Positions 1 to 7,795 of a DNA stretch of 8,601 nt are shown piece by piece (the stretch's first letter is position 1; every line of letters starts with the position of its first letter). The stretch comes from Chromatiaceae bacterium (GTDB lineage: Bacteria; Pseudomonadota; Gammaproteobacteria; Chromatiales; Chromatiaceae): the NCBI GenBank assembly GCA_012962365.1, contig DTXR01000699.1:1-8601 (forward strand), given 5' to 3'. A program made the position numbers and the translations under genes. The notes under the pieces are model-generated. The model was given only the letters and a program-made list of their open reading frames with translations. It did no database searches and had not been told where the DNA came from.

Positions 1-673
1 CCGACACCCCGAGGATGCCGTAGCGAAAGGCGTTGATCATGTACAGAACGGGATTGGCCAGGGACACCTTCTGCCAGAATTCCGGTAACAGGCTGATAGA
101 ATAGAACACGCCGCCCAGGTAGGTCAGGGGCGTGAGCACGAAGGTCGGGATCACCGCAATGTCATCGAAGCTGTTGGCAAACACGGCGTTGATGAAGCCC
201 CCCAGGGCGAACAGGATGGAGGTCAGCACCACCACCAGCAGGGTAAGCAACGGGTGCGCCACACCCACATCGGAAAAAAATAGAGTCACCACCGTGACTA
301 CCGCACCCACCACCAGGCCCCGGGCAACACCGCCGCTCACATAGCCGGCAAGTATGATCCAGTTGGGCACGGGAGAAATGAGAAGCTCTTCAATGTGCCG
401 CTGGTACTTGGCCTGAAAGAAGCTGGACACGGTGTTGGCATAGCTGTTGGTGATCACCGCCATGAGAATCAGGCCGGGCACGATGAACGACTGATAGCTG
501 TAGCCATCCATCTCACCGATGCGCTCACCGATGAGTGTGCCGAAGATGAGAAAATACAGACCCGTGGTGATGGCTGGCGGCAGGATGGTCTGCACCCAGA
601 TACGCGCAAAACGCAGCACTTCCCTGATGACGATGGTGAGATAGGCGACCCAGTAACGCTGCCAGTTGCTCAT
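1..673 (-). CDS. yadH: ABC-2 type exporter permease, YadH-like (partial, C-terminus beyond left edge)
   Basis: Membrane subunit of an ABC-2 exporter, working with the ATPase encoded immediately upstream. I translated it by hand from the ATG at 673-671; the frame stays open for 224 codons to the window edge. It begins MSNWQRYWVAYLTIVIREV and contains several hydrophobic spans, including stretches around IFGTLIG, FIVPGLILMAVITN and FVLTPLTYLGGVFYS. These and the stretch NSFDDIAVIPTF closely resemble E. coli YadH as I recall it. That family is about 256 residues long, so roughly 30 C-terminal residues are missing here. The start is well supported: a GGAGG (complement of 678-682) lies 4 nt upstream, inside the end of the ATPase gene, and the two genes overlap by 4 bp (ATGA), indicating translational coupling. 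The exported substrate of the YadGH family is not established. I am sure of the family and unsure of the substrate. Confidence 0.93.
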   Translation of the reverse strand, partial: MSNWQRYWVAYLTIVIREVLRFARIWVQTILPPAITTGLYFLIFGTLIGERIGEMDGYSYQSFIVPGLILMAVITNSYANTVSSFFQAKYQRHIEELLISPVPNWIILAGYVSGGVARGLVVGAVVTVVTLFFSDVGVAHPLLTLLVVVLTSILFALGGFINAVFANSFDDIAVIPTFVLTPLTYLGGVFYSISLLPEFWQKVSLANPVLYMINAFRYGILGVS

Positions 674-1599
674 GCCACCTCCGCCTTTTTCTTTTGCACC
701 CGATCCATGAAGAACTGCTCCAGACGGTTCTGCTTGTTGCGCATGGACAGCACCTCCATGCCCTGGCCGTCGAGCCAGTCGAACAGGCTGTTCAGGGTCT
801 GTTCCTGCTCCAGCACCGCCTCCAGGGTATAGGCATCCTGCAAGCGCAGGCGCACGGGGGCACGCTCGGGCAGGGTCTGCACCGGCTGACGCAGGGTGAG
901 GAGGAAGGCCTGGCGGTGCAAACGGTGCAACAAGGCCTGCATGCTGCTGTTCTCCACGATGTGGCCATCGTCGATGATGGCTATGTTACGGCACAGGTTC
1001 TCCGCTTCCTCCAGGTAATGGGTGGTGAGGATGATAGTGGTGCCGGCGCGATTGATCTCCTGCATGAAGGCCCACATGCTGCGGCGAATCTCGATATCCA
1101 CTCCCGCCGTGGGCTCATCCAGGATCATCAACGGCGGCTGGTGAACCAAGGCGCGGGCAATCATCAAGCGGCGCTTCATGCCCCCGGAGAGACTGCGTGC
1201 CTGGGCACGGCGCTTGCCCCACAGATCCAGCTCCCTGAGCACCTGTTTGGTCTTTTCGTAGGCCTGGCGGCGGGGAATACCGTAGTAACCTGCCTGGTTG
1301 ATGACGATTTCCTCGACCGGCTCCCACTGGTTGAAATTGAAATCCTGGGGCACCAGACCGATGTGGCGCTTCACTTCCTGGGGTTCACTATCCAGGTCGT
1401 GGCCAAACACTTCCACCCGGCCGGCGGTCTTGCGCACCAGCGAGGCCAGAATGCCGATGGCCGTAGACTTGCCCGCGCCGTTGGAGCCCAGCAGGGCGAA
1501 GAAATCCCCCTGCTCCACCTGCAGGTCGATGCCCTTGAGAGCCTCGGTGCCGTTGGCGTAGGTCTTCTTCAATTGTTCGAGTCGAATGGCGTGGCTCAT
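670..1599 (-). CDS. yadG: ABC-2 type exporter ATP-binding protein, YadG-like
   Basis: Cytoplasmic ATPase that powers the adjacent ABC-2 permease. The 309-residue protein matches the usual length of YadG (about 308). All nucleotide-binding motifs are intact: Walker A GSNGAGKST at residues 38-46, Q-loop Q85 in GLVPQDF, signature LSGGMKRR at 137-144, Walker B LMILDEPTAGVD at 157-168, and H-loop H194 in LTTHYLEEAE. The LSGGMKRR form of the signature is typical of the DrrA/CcmA-like exporter ATPases rather than importers. Residues after about 230 form the family's C-terminal region and are less conserved. It overlaps the downstream permease by 4 bp. The ATG at 1599 has only a weak, distant AAGG upstream, but the N-terminus (MSHAIRLEQLKKTY) has the normal beginning of an ABC domain. 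Its promoter must lie in, or across, the 48-bp gap shared with the divergent permease gene. Substrate unknown. Confidence 0.95.
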   Translation of the reverse strand: MSHAIRLEQLKKTYANGTEALKGIDLQVEQGDFFALLGSNGAGKSTAIGILASLVRKTAGRVEVFGHDLDSEPQEVKRHIGLVPQDFNFNQWEPVEEIVINQAGYYGIPRRQAYEKTKQVLRELDLWGKRRAQARSLSGGMKRRLMIARALVHQPPLMILDEPTAGVDIEIRRSMWAFMQEINRAGTTIILTTHYLEEAENLCRNIAIIDDGHIVENSSMQALLHRLHRQAFLLTLRQPVQTLPERAPVRLRLQDAYTLEAVLEQEQTLNSLFDWLDGQGMEVLSMRNKQNRLEQFFMDRVQKKKAEVA

Positions 1600-1647
1600 G
1601 TTAGGGTAGCGCCTTGTAAAAGAGTCCTATTGTCTACTGAAACCTGC
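1600..1647. promoter_or_regulatory. Divergent intergenic spacer between yadG and yfcA
   Basis: These 48 bp separate two divergently read genes, so promoters or at least leader sequences for both should lie here or extend into the coding ends. On the plus strand there is a TTGTAA (1614-1619) and a TATTGT (1629-1634), but they are too close together to form a standard -35/-10 pair. I could not find a convincing promoter in either direction. A TTG at 1630-1632 is in frame with yfcA and is a possible alternative start. Confidence 0.35.
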
Positions 1648-2400
1648 ATGGAATCCATCTCCCTGGAGCTGCTTGTCTTCCTGGTGGCCGTCGCCACCCT
1701 GGCCGGAGCCGTCGATGCCATTGCGGGGGGTGGCGGGCTCATCACGCTCCCTGCCCTGCTATGGGCCGGGCTGCCGCCGGTACAGGCGCTGGCCACCAAC
1801 AAGCTCCAGGGCAGCTTCGGCACCCTGTCTGCCAGTCTGCATTTCCTGGCCAGGGGACATGTGTTGCACCGGCAGCTAGGGCCTCTGGTGCTGGCCACCT
1901 TCAGTGGAGCCCTGGCAGGCGCGCTCATGGTGCAGCACCTGGACAACGACCTGCTGCGCCGAGTGATTCCCCTGCTGCTCATCCTGTTCGCCCTGTATTT
2001 TCTATTCTCGCCGCGCATCAGTGATGAAGATGCAAGCGCCCGGATGTCCCTGAGCTGGTTTTCCCTGGCCCTGTGCTTTCCCATCGGTTTCTACGATGGC
2101 TTCTTCGGACCCGGCACCGGCAGCTTCTTCGTCATGGCCATCGTCGCCCTGCTGGGCTACAACCTCACCCGCGCCACGGCCACCACCAAGGTTCTGAATC
2201 TCACCAGCAACCTCAGCGCCCTGCTGTGCTTCGCTCTGGGCGGCCATGTTGTCTGGCAGCTGGGCGTGCTGCTGGGGCTGGGACAGGCTGCGGGTGCCTG
2301 GCTGGGGGCGCATTTGGCCATTCGCCATGGCGCAGCGGTTATCCGGCCGGTGCTGGTGCTGATTTCCATGGCGGTTTCTATCAAACTGCTGTTGACGTAA
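1648..2400 (+). CDS. yfcA: TauE/SafE family membrane permease, YfcA-like
   Basis: Inner-membrane protein of the TauE/SafE (formerly DUF81) family, whose studied members have been linked to export of sulfite or other small sulfur-containing or organic anions; this protein's own substrate is unknown. It is 250 residues, slightly shorter than E. coli YfcA (about 269), and nearly all hydrophobic. The family's duplicated signature is clear: AGAVDAIAGGGGLITLPAL near residues 19-37, followed by ALATNKLQGSFG, and in the second half GFYDGFFGPGTGS at 147-159 followed by TTKVLNLTSN. I chose the ATG at 1648 because the product then begins MESISLELLVFL and aligns with the YfcA N-terminus. The same frame is open far upstream (to 694), but that stretch is antisense to yadG. 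No good Shine-Dalgarno precedes the ATG, so an in-frame TTG at 1630 remains possible. The next gene starts 33 bp downstream. Confidence 0.92.
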   Translation: MESISLELLVFLVAVATLAGAVDAIAGGGGLITLPALLWAGLPPVQALATNKLQGSFGTLSASLHFLARGHVLHRQLGPLVLATFSGALAGALMVQHLDNDLLRRVIPLLLILFALYFLFSPRISDEDASARMSLSWFSLALCFPIGFYDGFFGPGTGSFFVMAIVALLGYNLTRATATTKVLNLTSNLSALLCFALGGHVVWQLGVLLGLGQAAGAWLGAHLAIRHGAAVIRPVLVLISMAVSIKLLLT

Positions 2401-2433
2401 AATGCCTGCAACCTCTCTCCACGCACTATTCCG

Positions 2434-3054
2434 ATGAAACAGAAACTGCTCAACATGCTGCAGCTGCAGGATCAGCTGAACCGTCAGATCAACCCGGACT
2501 GGCTGCAGGCCGGCTACGAATGGTACCGCGCCATCTGGCTGGAAAGCGCAGAACTGATGGAACACTACGGCTGGAAATGGTGGAAAGCCCAGGAGCATGA
2601 CCTGGAGCAGATTCGCCTCGAACTCATCGATATCTGGCATTTCGGCCTCAGCGCGGAACTTGTCAGCCGCCAGGGCGACCATGCTGCGGCCGCACAGCAC
2701 ATGCTTGCGCAATTGCAGGGACAGCAATCCAGCGAAGCTGATTTCCGCAATAACGTAGATCAACTGGCACGTTTCGCACTGGACCGGCAGGCCCTGGACA
2801 TGCCCGCCTTCCTGTCACTGCTGGCTGCTGTGGAAAGCAGTTTCGATGACCTCTACCGCATCTACGTGGGCAAGAATGTTCTCAATCGTTTCCGTCAGGA
2901 TCACGGCTACAAGGACGGCAGCTATATCAAAACCTGGCAGAACCGGGAAGACAACGAGCACCTGGCGGAGATCAGCGCCGCACTGAACGCTGACGCTAGG
3001 GATTTTGAACAGCAGATCTATAACGGACTGGAAGCGCGCTATCCCCGCGCCTGA
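2434..3054 (+). CDS. All-alpha (dimeric-type) dUTP diphosphatase
   Basis: Predicted cytoplasmic enzyme hydrolysing dUTP to dUMP and pyrophosphate, which limits uracil in DNA and feeds dTMP synthesis. It belongs to the dimeric dUTPase_2 / MazG-like all-alpha NTP pyrophosphatase superfamily, not the trimeric beta-type Dut. The 206-residue protein shows the metal-binding pair E37-x-x-E40 (within WLESAELMEHYGWKWWK) and E63-x-x-D66 (ELIDIWHF). It also has the C-terminal block YVGKNVLNRFRQDHGYKDG at about 144-162, followed by Y164, K166, W168 and EDNEHL at 172-177, which is diagnostic of dUTPases in this family. The ATG at 2434 has no strong Shine-Dalgarno, but it gives a normal helical N-terminus (MKQKLLNMLQLQDQLN). 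The gene lies 33 bp after the yfcA-like gene and only 3 bp before modA, so it is probably co-transcribed with modABC. I see no functional reason for this pairing. The family call is strong; activity on dUTP versus dUTP plus dUDP is not decidable from sequence. Confidence 0.9.
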   Translation: MKQKLLNMLQLQDQLNRQINPDWLQAGYEWYRAIWLESAELMEHYGWKWWKAQEHDLEQIRLELIDIWHFGLSAELVSRQGDHAAAAQHMLAQLQGQQSSEADFRNNVDQLARFALDRQALDMPAFLSLLAAVESSFDDLYRIYVGKNVLNRFRQDHGYKDGSYIKTWQNREDNEHLAEISAALNADARDFEQQIYNGLEARYPRA

Positions 3055-3057
3055 ACC

Positions 3058-3813
3058 ATGTCGTTTCCCGGACGTTTGCGCACACTGCTTACTGCCGCCT
3101 GGCTGCTGCTGACCACTACCGCAGGCAGCGCCGACGAAATCTACGTGGCCGTAGCGAGCAACTTTTCCCGTACCCTGCAGACCATTGCCACAAGATTCGA
3201 GGCCGCCACGGGACACAGAATCAACATGAGCGTTGGCGCTACGGGCAAGCATTACGCCCAGATCCGCCACGGTGCACCCTTCGATATCTTCTTTGCCGCC
3301 GACAGCAGACGACCGGCACTGCTGGAGTCCGAAAATATCGCCCTGCCCGGCAGCCGTTTCACCTATGCTCTGGGAAAGCTGGTGCTATGGAGCCCGAGGG
3401 AAGGTTATGTAGATGACCAGGGTAGCATTCTGGAAACAGAGGATTTTTCACATCTGGCCATAGCCAATCCCCGCCTGGCGCCTTACGGCAAGGCTGCAAA
3501 GGAAGTGCTGCAGGCACGTAAATTATGGGATGCCCTGAAAGGACGAACCGTGCGCGGCGAAAACATCGGGCAAACCTTCCAGTTCGTGAAAAGCGGCAAT
3601 GCCGAACTGGGCTTTGTTGCCTGGTCGCAGATCAGGCAGCCCGGAAAGCCCGTCTCCGGCTCTTTCTGGGACATTCCCCAGCAGCTTTATACGCCCATCC
3701 GGCAACAGGCGGTTTTACTCAAGCGGTCAAAACCCGCACAGGCATTCGCCAGCTTCGTCAAAAGTAACACAGCACAGGCGATCATTCGCGAATCCGGCTA
3801 CGACTTGCCATGA
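3058..3813 (+). CDS. modA: Molybdate ABC transporter periplasmic binding protein ModA
   Basis: Periplasmic receptor that captures molybdate (possibly tungstate) and delivers it to ModBC. The 251-residue precursor has a Sec signal peptide: basic start with R6 and R8, hydrophobic core [11 protein letters not shown], likely cleavage after AGSA at residue 25, mature start [11 protein letters not shown]. Family blocks seen are [69 protein letters not shown], and the ending ESGYDLP. These are closer to the Azotobacter ModA2-like branch than to E. coli ModA as I remember them. The gene starts 3 nt after the dUTPase stop with no recognisable Shine-Dalgarno, which suggests translational coupling to that gene. 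Its TGA overlaps the modB start (ATGA). I saw no ModE-type operator (paired TATATA-like half sites) upstream. Molybdate versus tungstate preference cannot be settled here. Confidence 0.94.
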   Translation: MSFPGRLRTLLTAAWLLLTTTAGSADEIYVAVASNFSRTLQTIATRFEAATGHRINMSVGATGKHYAQIRHGAPFDIFFAADSRRPALLESENIALPGSRFTYALGKLVLWSPREGYVDDQGSILETEDFSHLAIANPRLAPYGKAAKEVLQARKLWDALKGRTVRGENIGQTFQFVKSGNAELGFVAWSQIRQPGKPVSGSFWDIPQQLYTPIRQQAVLLKRSKPAQAFASFVKSNTAQAIIRESGYDLP

Positions 3814-4493
3814 TTCTGAGCGATGCCGATATCACCGCCCTCCTTATCACCCTCAAACTGGCCGGGCTGACGACACTCATCCTGCTGTTGCTGGGCACTC
3901 CCCTGGCCTGGTGGCTGGCGCGCAGCAAGTGGCGCTTCAAGTTCGTTCTCGAAGCGCTCATCGCCCTACCCTTGGTGCTGCCACCCACGGTACTGGGCTT
4001 CTATCTGCTTATCAGCCTTGGACCCAACGGCCCCCTGGGTAGCCTGTCGAAAGCCCTGGGTGGGTCATCTCTGGCCTTCACATTCACCGGGCTGGTGATC
4101 GGTTCTGTGCTCTATTCCCTGCCCTTTGTCATACAGCCTTTGCAGAACGCCTTTGCGGCAATCGGCGATCGGCCCCTTGAAGTGGCCGCCACGCTGCGCG
4201 CATCGCCTCTGGATCGTTTCTTCAGCATTGCGGTTCCTCTCGCCCGCCCCGGTTTTCTCACCGCAGCCGTGCTGGGATTCGCTCATACCATCGGTGAATT
4301 CGGCGTGGTGCTGATGATCGGTGGCAATATTCCCGGCAAGACCCAGGTATTGTCCATCGCCATCTATGATCACGTTGAAGCACTGGAATACACGCAGGCA
4401 CATTGGTTGTCGGCAGGGTTACTGCTGCTGGCCTTCCTGATGCTGTTGCTGGTCTACGCGGTCAACCGCCGTTTTGGGATGGTGCAGCGATGA
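3810..4493 (+). CDS. modB: Molybdate ABC transporter permease ModB
   Basis: Inner-membrane channel of the molybdate importer. The 227 residues match the normal ModB length. Hydrophobic segments are evident: [60 protein letters not shown], an internal pair around [20 protein letters not shown], and the terminal [19 protein letters not shown]. The importer-specific EAA loop that docks on the ATPase is present around residues 123-147 ([20 protein letters not shown]). The sequence [20 protein letters not shown] is highly characteristic of ModB. The start overlaps the modA stop by 4 bp, and the stop overlaps the modC start by 4 bp (both ATGA), so the three proteins are likely made in coupled fashion. 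Confidence 0.95.
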   Translation: MILSDADITALLITLKLAGLTTLILLLLGTPLAWWLARSKWRFKFVLEALIALPLVLPPTVLGFYLLISLGPNGPLGSLSKALGGSSLAFTFTGLVIGSVLYSLPFVIQPLQNAFAAIGDRPLEVAATLRASPLDRFFSIAVPLARPGFLTAAVLGFAHTIGEFGVVLMIGGNIPGKTQVLSIAIYDHVEALEYTQAHWLSAGLLLLAFLMLLLVYAVNRRFGMVQR

Positions 4494-5557
4494 GCATCCA
4501 GGTCAGGCTGTCGTTATCCCGGCAAAACTTTCACCTGGAGGTGGATCTGGCAATTCCCGCTCGGGGAATCACTGCCCTGTTCGGCCCCTCCGGCTGTGGC
4601 AAGACGACCCTGCTGCGCGCCATTGCCGGTCTGGAACCACAGGCGAAAGGCCAACTTCAGGTTGCAAATACAAACTGGCAGGATGAGAACAGCTTCCTGC
4701 CGCCACACCGGCGACCACTGGGCTATGTCTTTCAGGAAGCCAGCCTGTTTACCCATCTGAGCGTACAGAGGAATCTGGAATACGGCCTCAAGCGGCTTCC
4801 CGCCACGCAACGCAAGGTATCGCTGGATACCGCCATCGGCTTGCTGGGCATAGGTCAGCTTCTGGATCGCAGACCCCCACAGCTTTCAGGCGGAGAACGG
4901 CAGCGGGTCGCCATCGCCAGGGCGCTGGCCGTCAGCCCGGAACTGCTACTCATGGACGAGCCTCTTGCAGCCCTGGATGTGCAACGCAAGCAGGAGATTC
5001 TTCCCTACCTGGAATCACTGCACGCCCGGCTGAATATTCCCGTAATCTATGTCAGCCATTCCCCCGATGAAGTCGCGCGTCTGGCGGATCATCTCGTACT
5101 CATGGAAAACGGCGGCGTTACCGCCTCGGGTCCGATCAGTGAAATGCTGACCCGCGTCGATCTGCCTCTGGCTCGCGGCAATGACGCAGAGGCACTGATC
5201 GAAGCGGAAGTCGCGGCACACGACGAGACATACGGCCTCACCTATCTGGACTTTCCCGGCGGCAGGTTCACCGTGGCTCGCAAGGATCTACCCACCGGGA
5301 CTCAGGTGCGGTTACGCGTCATCGCCCGAGATGTGAGCATCACCCTGGAACAACAGCAAGGCACCAGCATCCTCAACATCTTTCCGGCCACGGTGGACGA
5401 GATCGTCCCCACGAGTGCCTCCCAGGTAACGGTGCGCTTGCTGGCAGGTGGCGTTCCCCTGCTGTCGCGGATCACACGCAAGTCCGCAGCATTGCTGGAA
5501 CTTACGCCGGGAAAAACCGTGTACGCCCAGGCCAAGAGCGTCGCGCTGCTCGCCTGA
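4490..5557 (+). CDS. modC: Molybdate ABC transporter ATP-binding protein ModC
   Basis: ATPase driving molybdate import through ModB. From the ATG at 4490 it is 355 residues, the usual ModC length; the frame stays open upstream to 4403, but that is inside modB, and the ATGA overlap fixes the start. Motifs: Walker [10 protein letters not shown] at 32-40, Q-loop Q82 in [10 protein letters not shown], signature LSGGERQR at 132-139, Walker [13 protein letters not shown] at 152-163, H-loop H190 in [11 protein letters not shown]. The ABC domain ends near residue 230. A C-terminal Mop/TOBE-type oxyanion-binding domain runs from about 291 ([15 protein letters not shown]) to the end ([10 protein letters not shown]), with [11 protein letters not shown] inside. 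This domain distinguishes ModC from related importers and probably senses intracellular molybdate. It ends exactly at the boundary of the convergent relA with no spacer, so transcripts of the two genes must run into each other unless ended within coding sequence. Confidence 0.95.
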   Translation: MSIQVRLSLSRQNFHLEVDLAIPARGITALFGPSGCGKTTLLRAIAGLEPQAKGQLQVANTNWQDENSFLPPHRRPLGYVFQEASLFTHLSVQRNLEYGLKRLPATQRKVSLDTAIGLLGIGQLLDRRPPQLSGGERQRVAIARALAVSPELLLMDEPLAALDVQRKQEILPYLESLHARLNIPVIYVSHSPDEVARLADHLVLMENGGVTASGPISEMLTRVDLPLARGNDAEALIEAEVAAHDETYGLTYLDFPGGRFTVARKDLPTGTQVRLRVIARDVSITLEQQQGTSILNIFPATVDEIVPTSASQVTVRLLAGGVPLLSRITRKSAALLELTPGKTVYAQAKSVALLA

Positions 5558-5562
5558 TCAGG
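5553..5562. other. Palindrome holding the stop codons of convergent modC and relA
   Basis: CCTGATCAGG is a perfect 10-bp palindrome. Its core TGATCA supplies the TGA of modC (5555-5557, plus) and the TGA of relA (complement of 5558-5560). The two genes therefore abut with no intergenic base. The stem is too short, and there is no T-run, so I do not call it a terminator. Confidence 0.85.
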
Positions 5563-7729
5563 TCTGTCGGCGCACTTCCAGCACATCCGGAATCTGCGCC
5601 AGCTTTTCCAGCACCTTACTGAGCTGGGCCATGTCGGTCACTTCTGCGGTGAAACGCATGCTCGCCTTTTCCCTTTTGCTGTTGGTGTGCGTTTTCACAC
5701 CCAGCACGTCTACTTCCTCGTTGGAGAATACCGAGCTGATATCACGCAGCAATCCCTTGCGATCATGGGCATGAACCTGCACATCCACGAGATACGTGCC
5801 CCTGAGCTGCTCCTTGCTCCAGTTCACCGGAATGAGACGTTCCGCCTGATCTTCCCGCAACCGCTTGACCACACTGCAGTCTTTCCTATGAATGGTCACA
5901 CCCCGCCCGCGGGTGATATAGCCAACGATGGGATCATTAGGAAGGGGTTTGCAGCAACGCGCCGTGTGGGTCATGAGGTCGTCCACGCCCTGTACCACGA
6001 CTTGCCCCCCCTTGCCGACATGTCGGCTGATACGCCTGTCGGCCTTCGCCGTGATTTCTTCATCATCGTCTCTGGCCATTTCAATCTGCAGATTGGCAAT
6101 TTGTATCGCCGAAACCTCACCACGACCGATCGCCGCATAAAGGTCATCCACCGACTTAAAATTGTATTTGGGCAGCAGGCTTTCCAAATCCGGCTTCCTG
6201 ACGCCGAGCCGGCTGGTTTCCTTTTCCAGGCTCGCCTTGCCCAGTTGCACATGCTGCTCATAGCCCTGACGCTTGAACCAGTGACGGATGCGATTGCGTG
6301 CCCGCGAAGTAACCACATACCCTGAACTGGCGTTGGCCCAGTCCAGACTGGGGCCGCCTTCCTTGGCCGTGATGATCTCCACCGTCTGCCCGCTTTCCAG
6401 CGGCTGGGTGAGAGAGATCATTTTACCGTCTGCCTTGGCACCCCGGCAGCGATGACCCACGGAACTGTGAATCGCATAGGCGAAATCCACGGCAGTCGCG
6501 CCCCGTGGCAGTTCCACCACCTTGCCATTCGGCGTCAGCACATAGATACGCTGAGCCTCGAATTCGGCATCTGTGTCCTCCGAGGCATCGCCCGGCTGCT
6601 CCAGCCAGGCGCGCATCCATTCGATGCGGCGTTCGAGTTCGGCATCTCCCTTGCCATCTTCCTTGTAGCGCCAGTGTGCCGCCACGCCGCATTCCGCATG
6701 TTCATGCATCTGTCGGGTGCGGATCTGCACCTCAAGCGGCTTGCCGTCATCACCAACCACAGCGGTATGCAGGGAGCGATAGCCGTTTTCCTTGGGATGG
6801 GCAATGTAATCGTCAAACTCTCTGGGGATGGGCTGCCAGGTGCCGTGCACCATGCCCAGCACTTCGTAACAATGGGCCACGGTGTCGACCAGCACCCGCA
6901 CAGCACGCACATCGAATATCTCGCTGAAATCCACACCTTTGCGCTGCATCTTCTTCCAGATACTGTAGATGTGCTTGGGTCGCCCGGTGATTTCGGCATC
7001 GATATGATGCTGTTCACACTGCTTCTGCAAACGCACGATCACCTGTTCGATGAACCGCTCACGTTCTTCGCGTTTCTCTTCCAGGGCATTGGCGATCTGG
7101 CGGTAGGCATCGGCCTGCAGCACCCGCAAAGCACGGTCTTCCAGCTCCCACTTGATCTGCCAGATGCCCAAACGATTGGCCAGGGGCGCATGAATCCGCT
7201 GGGTGACATCCGCGATACGCTGTTGATCTTCCTTTTCCAGCTCGCCAATCACCCGCATCAATTGCAGGCGTTTCGCCAGCACCACCAGCACTACCCGCAC
7301 ATCATCTGCCAAGCCCAGGAGCATGCGTCGAAGATTCTCACTCTGTTTTGCGCTGGTATCGGTGCTGCCCGTGACCGCTACGGTGCGGATACGCACCAGA
7401 TCACGAATCATGGCCTGGATCCGCTCACTGAAACAGGCGGCTTCCGCCAATTCGGCATTGGGCAGATCGGAAAGCAGTGCAACGATGAGCGTTTCCGTAT
7501 CCAGGCGCAGCTGATCGAGAATATCGGCGGTCTGTACCAGCGCCAACTGATGCTGCATGCCACCGAAAGTGGGTTCTTCATCATGAACCCGGTGGATGAT
7601 GTCCAGCGCCTGCGACAGGTCGTGTATCTCCTCCCGGTTGCGATGCCCGGCCAACGCCGCAAGCCAAGCGACAAGGTGCTCCCGGGTCAGGCTGCCTGAT
7701 TCGGGGAGGTGAGAAATCGTGCTGACCAT
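5558..7729 (-). CDS. relA: (p)ppGpp synthetase RelA, monofunctional long RSH protein
   Basis: Ribosome-associated stringent-response enzyme that transfers pyrophosphate from ATP to GTP or GDP when uncharged tRNA enters the A site. It has 723 residues (E. coli RelA 744). The N-terminal pseudo-hydrolase domain lacks the HD metal site: the position reads ALLSDLP at about 84-90, so the His is lost. The synthetase domain carries EFDD at 304-307 (the EXDD motif of monofunctional RelA; bifunctional enzymes have RXKD), HPKENGYRSLHTAV at 311-324, and LEVQIRTRQMHEHAE at 332-346. The TGS domain runs from about 394 to 455 and includes GHRC, whose His is near 426. Next come a helical region, the zinc-finger-like domain with C592, C593 and C618, and a C-terminal ACT/RRM domain from about 646. 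An AGGAG (complement of 7744-7748) is 14 nt upstream of the ATG, a long spacing. It is convergent with modC with zero gap. Hydrolysis would be left to SpoT elsewhere. Confidence 0.95.
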   Translation of the reverse strand: MVSTISHLPESGSLTREHLVAWLAALAGHRNREEIHDLSQALDIIHRVHDEEPTFGGMQHQLALVQTADILDQLRLDTETLIVALLSDLPNAELAEAACFSERIQAMIRDLVRIRTVAVTGSTDTSAKQSENLRRMLLGLADDVRVVLVVLAKRLQLMRVIGELEKEDQQRIADVTQRIHAPLANRLGIWQIKWELEDRALRVLQADAYRQIANALEEKREERERFIEQVIVRLQKQCEQHHIDAEITGRPKHIYSIWKKMQRKGVDFSEIFDVRAVRVLVDTVAHCYEVLGMVHGTWQPIPREFDDYIAHPKENGYRSLHTAVVGDDGKPLEVQIRTRQMHEHAECGVAAHWRYKEDGKGDAELERRIEWMRAWLEQPGDASEDTDAEFEAQRIYVLTPNGKVVELPRGATAVDFAYAIHSSVGHRCRGAKADGKMISLTQPLESGQTVEIITAKEGGPSLDWANASSGYVVTSRARNRIRHWFKRQGYEQHVQLGKASLEKETSRLGVRKPDLESLLPKYNFKSVDDLYAAIGRGEVSAIQIANLQIEMARDDDEEITAKADRRISRHVGKGGQVVVQGVDDLMTHTARCCKPLPNDPIVGYITRGRGVTIHRKDCSVVKRLREDQAERLIPVNWSKEQLRGTYLVDVQVHAHDRKGLLRDISSVFSNEEVDVLGVKTHTNSKREKASMRFTAEVTDMAQLSKVLEKLAQIPDVLEVRRQT

Positions 7730-7763
7730 CAGCTTTGTTTTTGCTCCTGCAGGAAAGCGAACT

Positions 7764-7772
7764 AAGATACCA
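7764..7772 (-). promoter_or_regulatory. Possible extended -10 promoter for relA
   Basis: In the 66-bp gap between the DsrE-like gene and relA, the minus strand reads TGGTATCTT: a TATCTT (4 of 6 to TATAAT) preceded by TG at the extended -10 position. Transcription would begin about 28 nt before the relA ATG. No good -35 hexamer is visible, so this is only a weak candidate. relA may also be read through from the upstream gene. Confidence 0.25.
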
Positions 7773-7795
7773 CAGTTGCCCGGAATATCGGACCG

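Noticed and set aside
694..1647. Open frame on the plus strand upstream of, and continuous with, the yfcA-like gene (over 300 extra codons).
   Set aside because: It is antisense to the well-supported yadG ATPase gene; its translation is rich in H, Q, L and G as expected of a shadow frame and matches no family I know. The YfcA homology begins only at the ATG at 1648.
2002..2763. A 253-codon minus-strand open frame across yfcA and the dUTPase gene.
   Set aside because: It spans two convincing genes on the opposite strand and its translation has no family features.
3000..3057. ModE operator upstream of modA.
   Set aside because: No paired TATATA-like half sites are visible, and the region is coding sequence of the dUTPase gene.
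5553..5562. Palindrome at the modC/relA junction as a bidirectional terminator.
   Set aside because: The palindrome has no loop, is only 10 bp, and lacks a T-run on either side.
6452..7699. A 415-codon open frame on the plus strand, antisense to relA.
   Set aside because: It is a mirror of relA codon bias with no recognisable domain, signal peptide or ribosome site. relA itself shows all expected motifs across the same bases.
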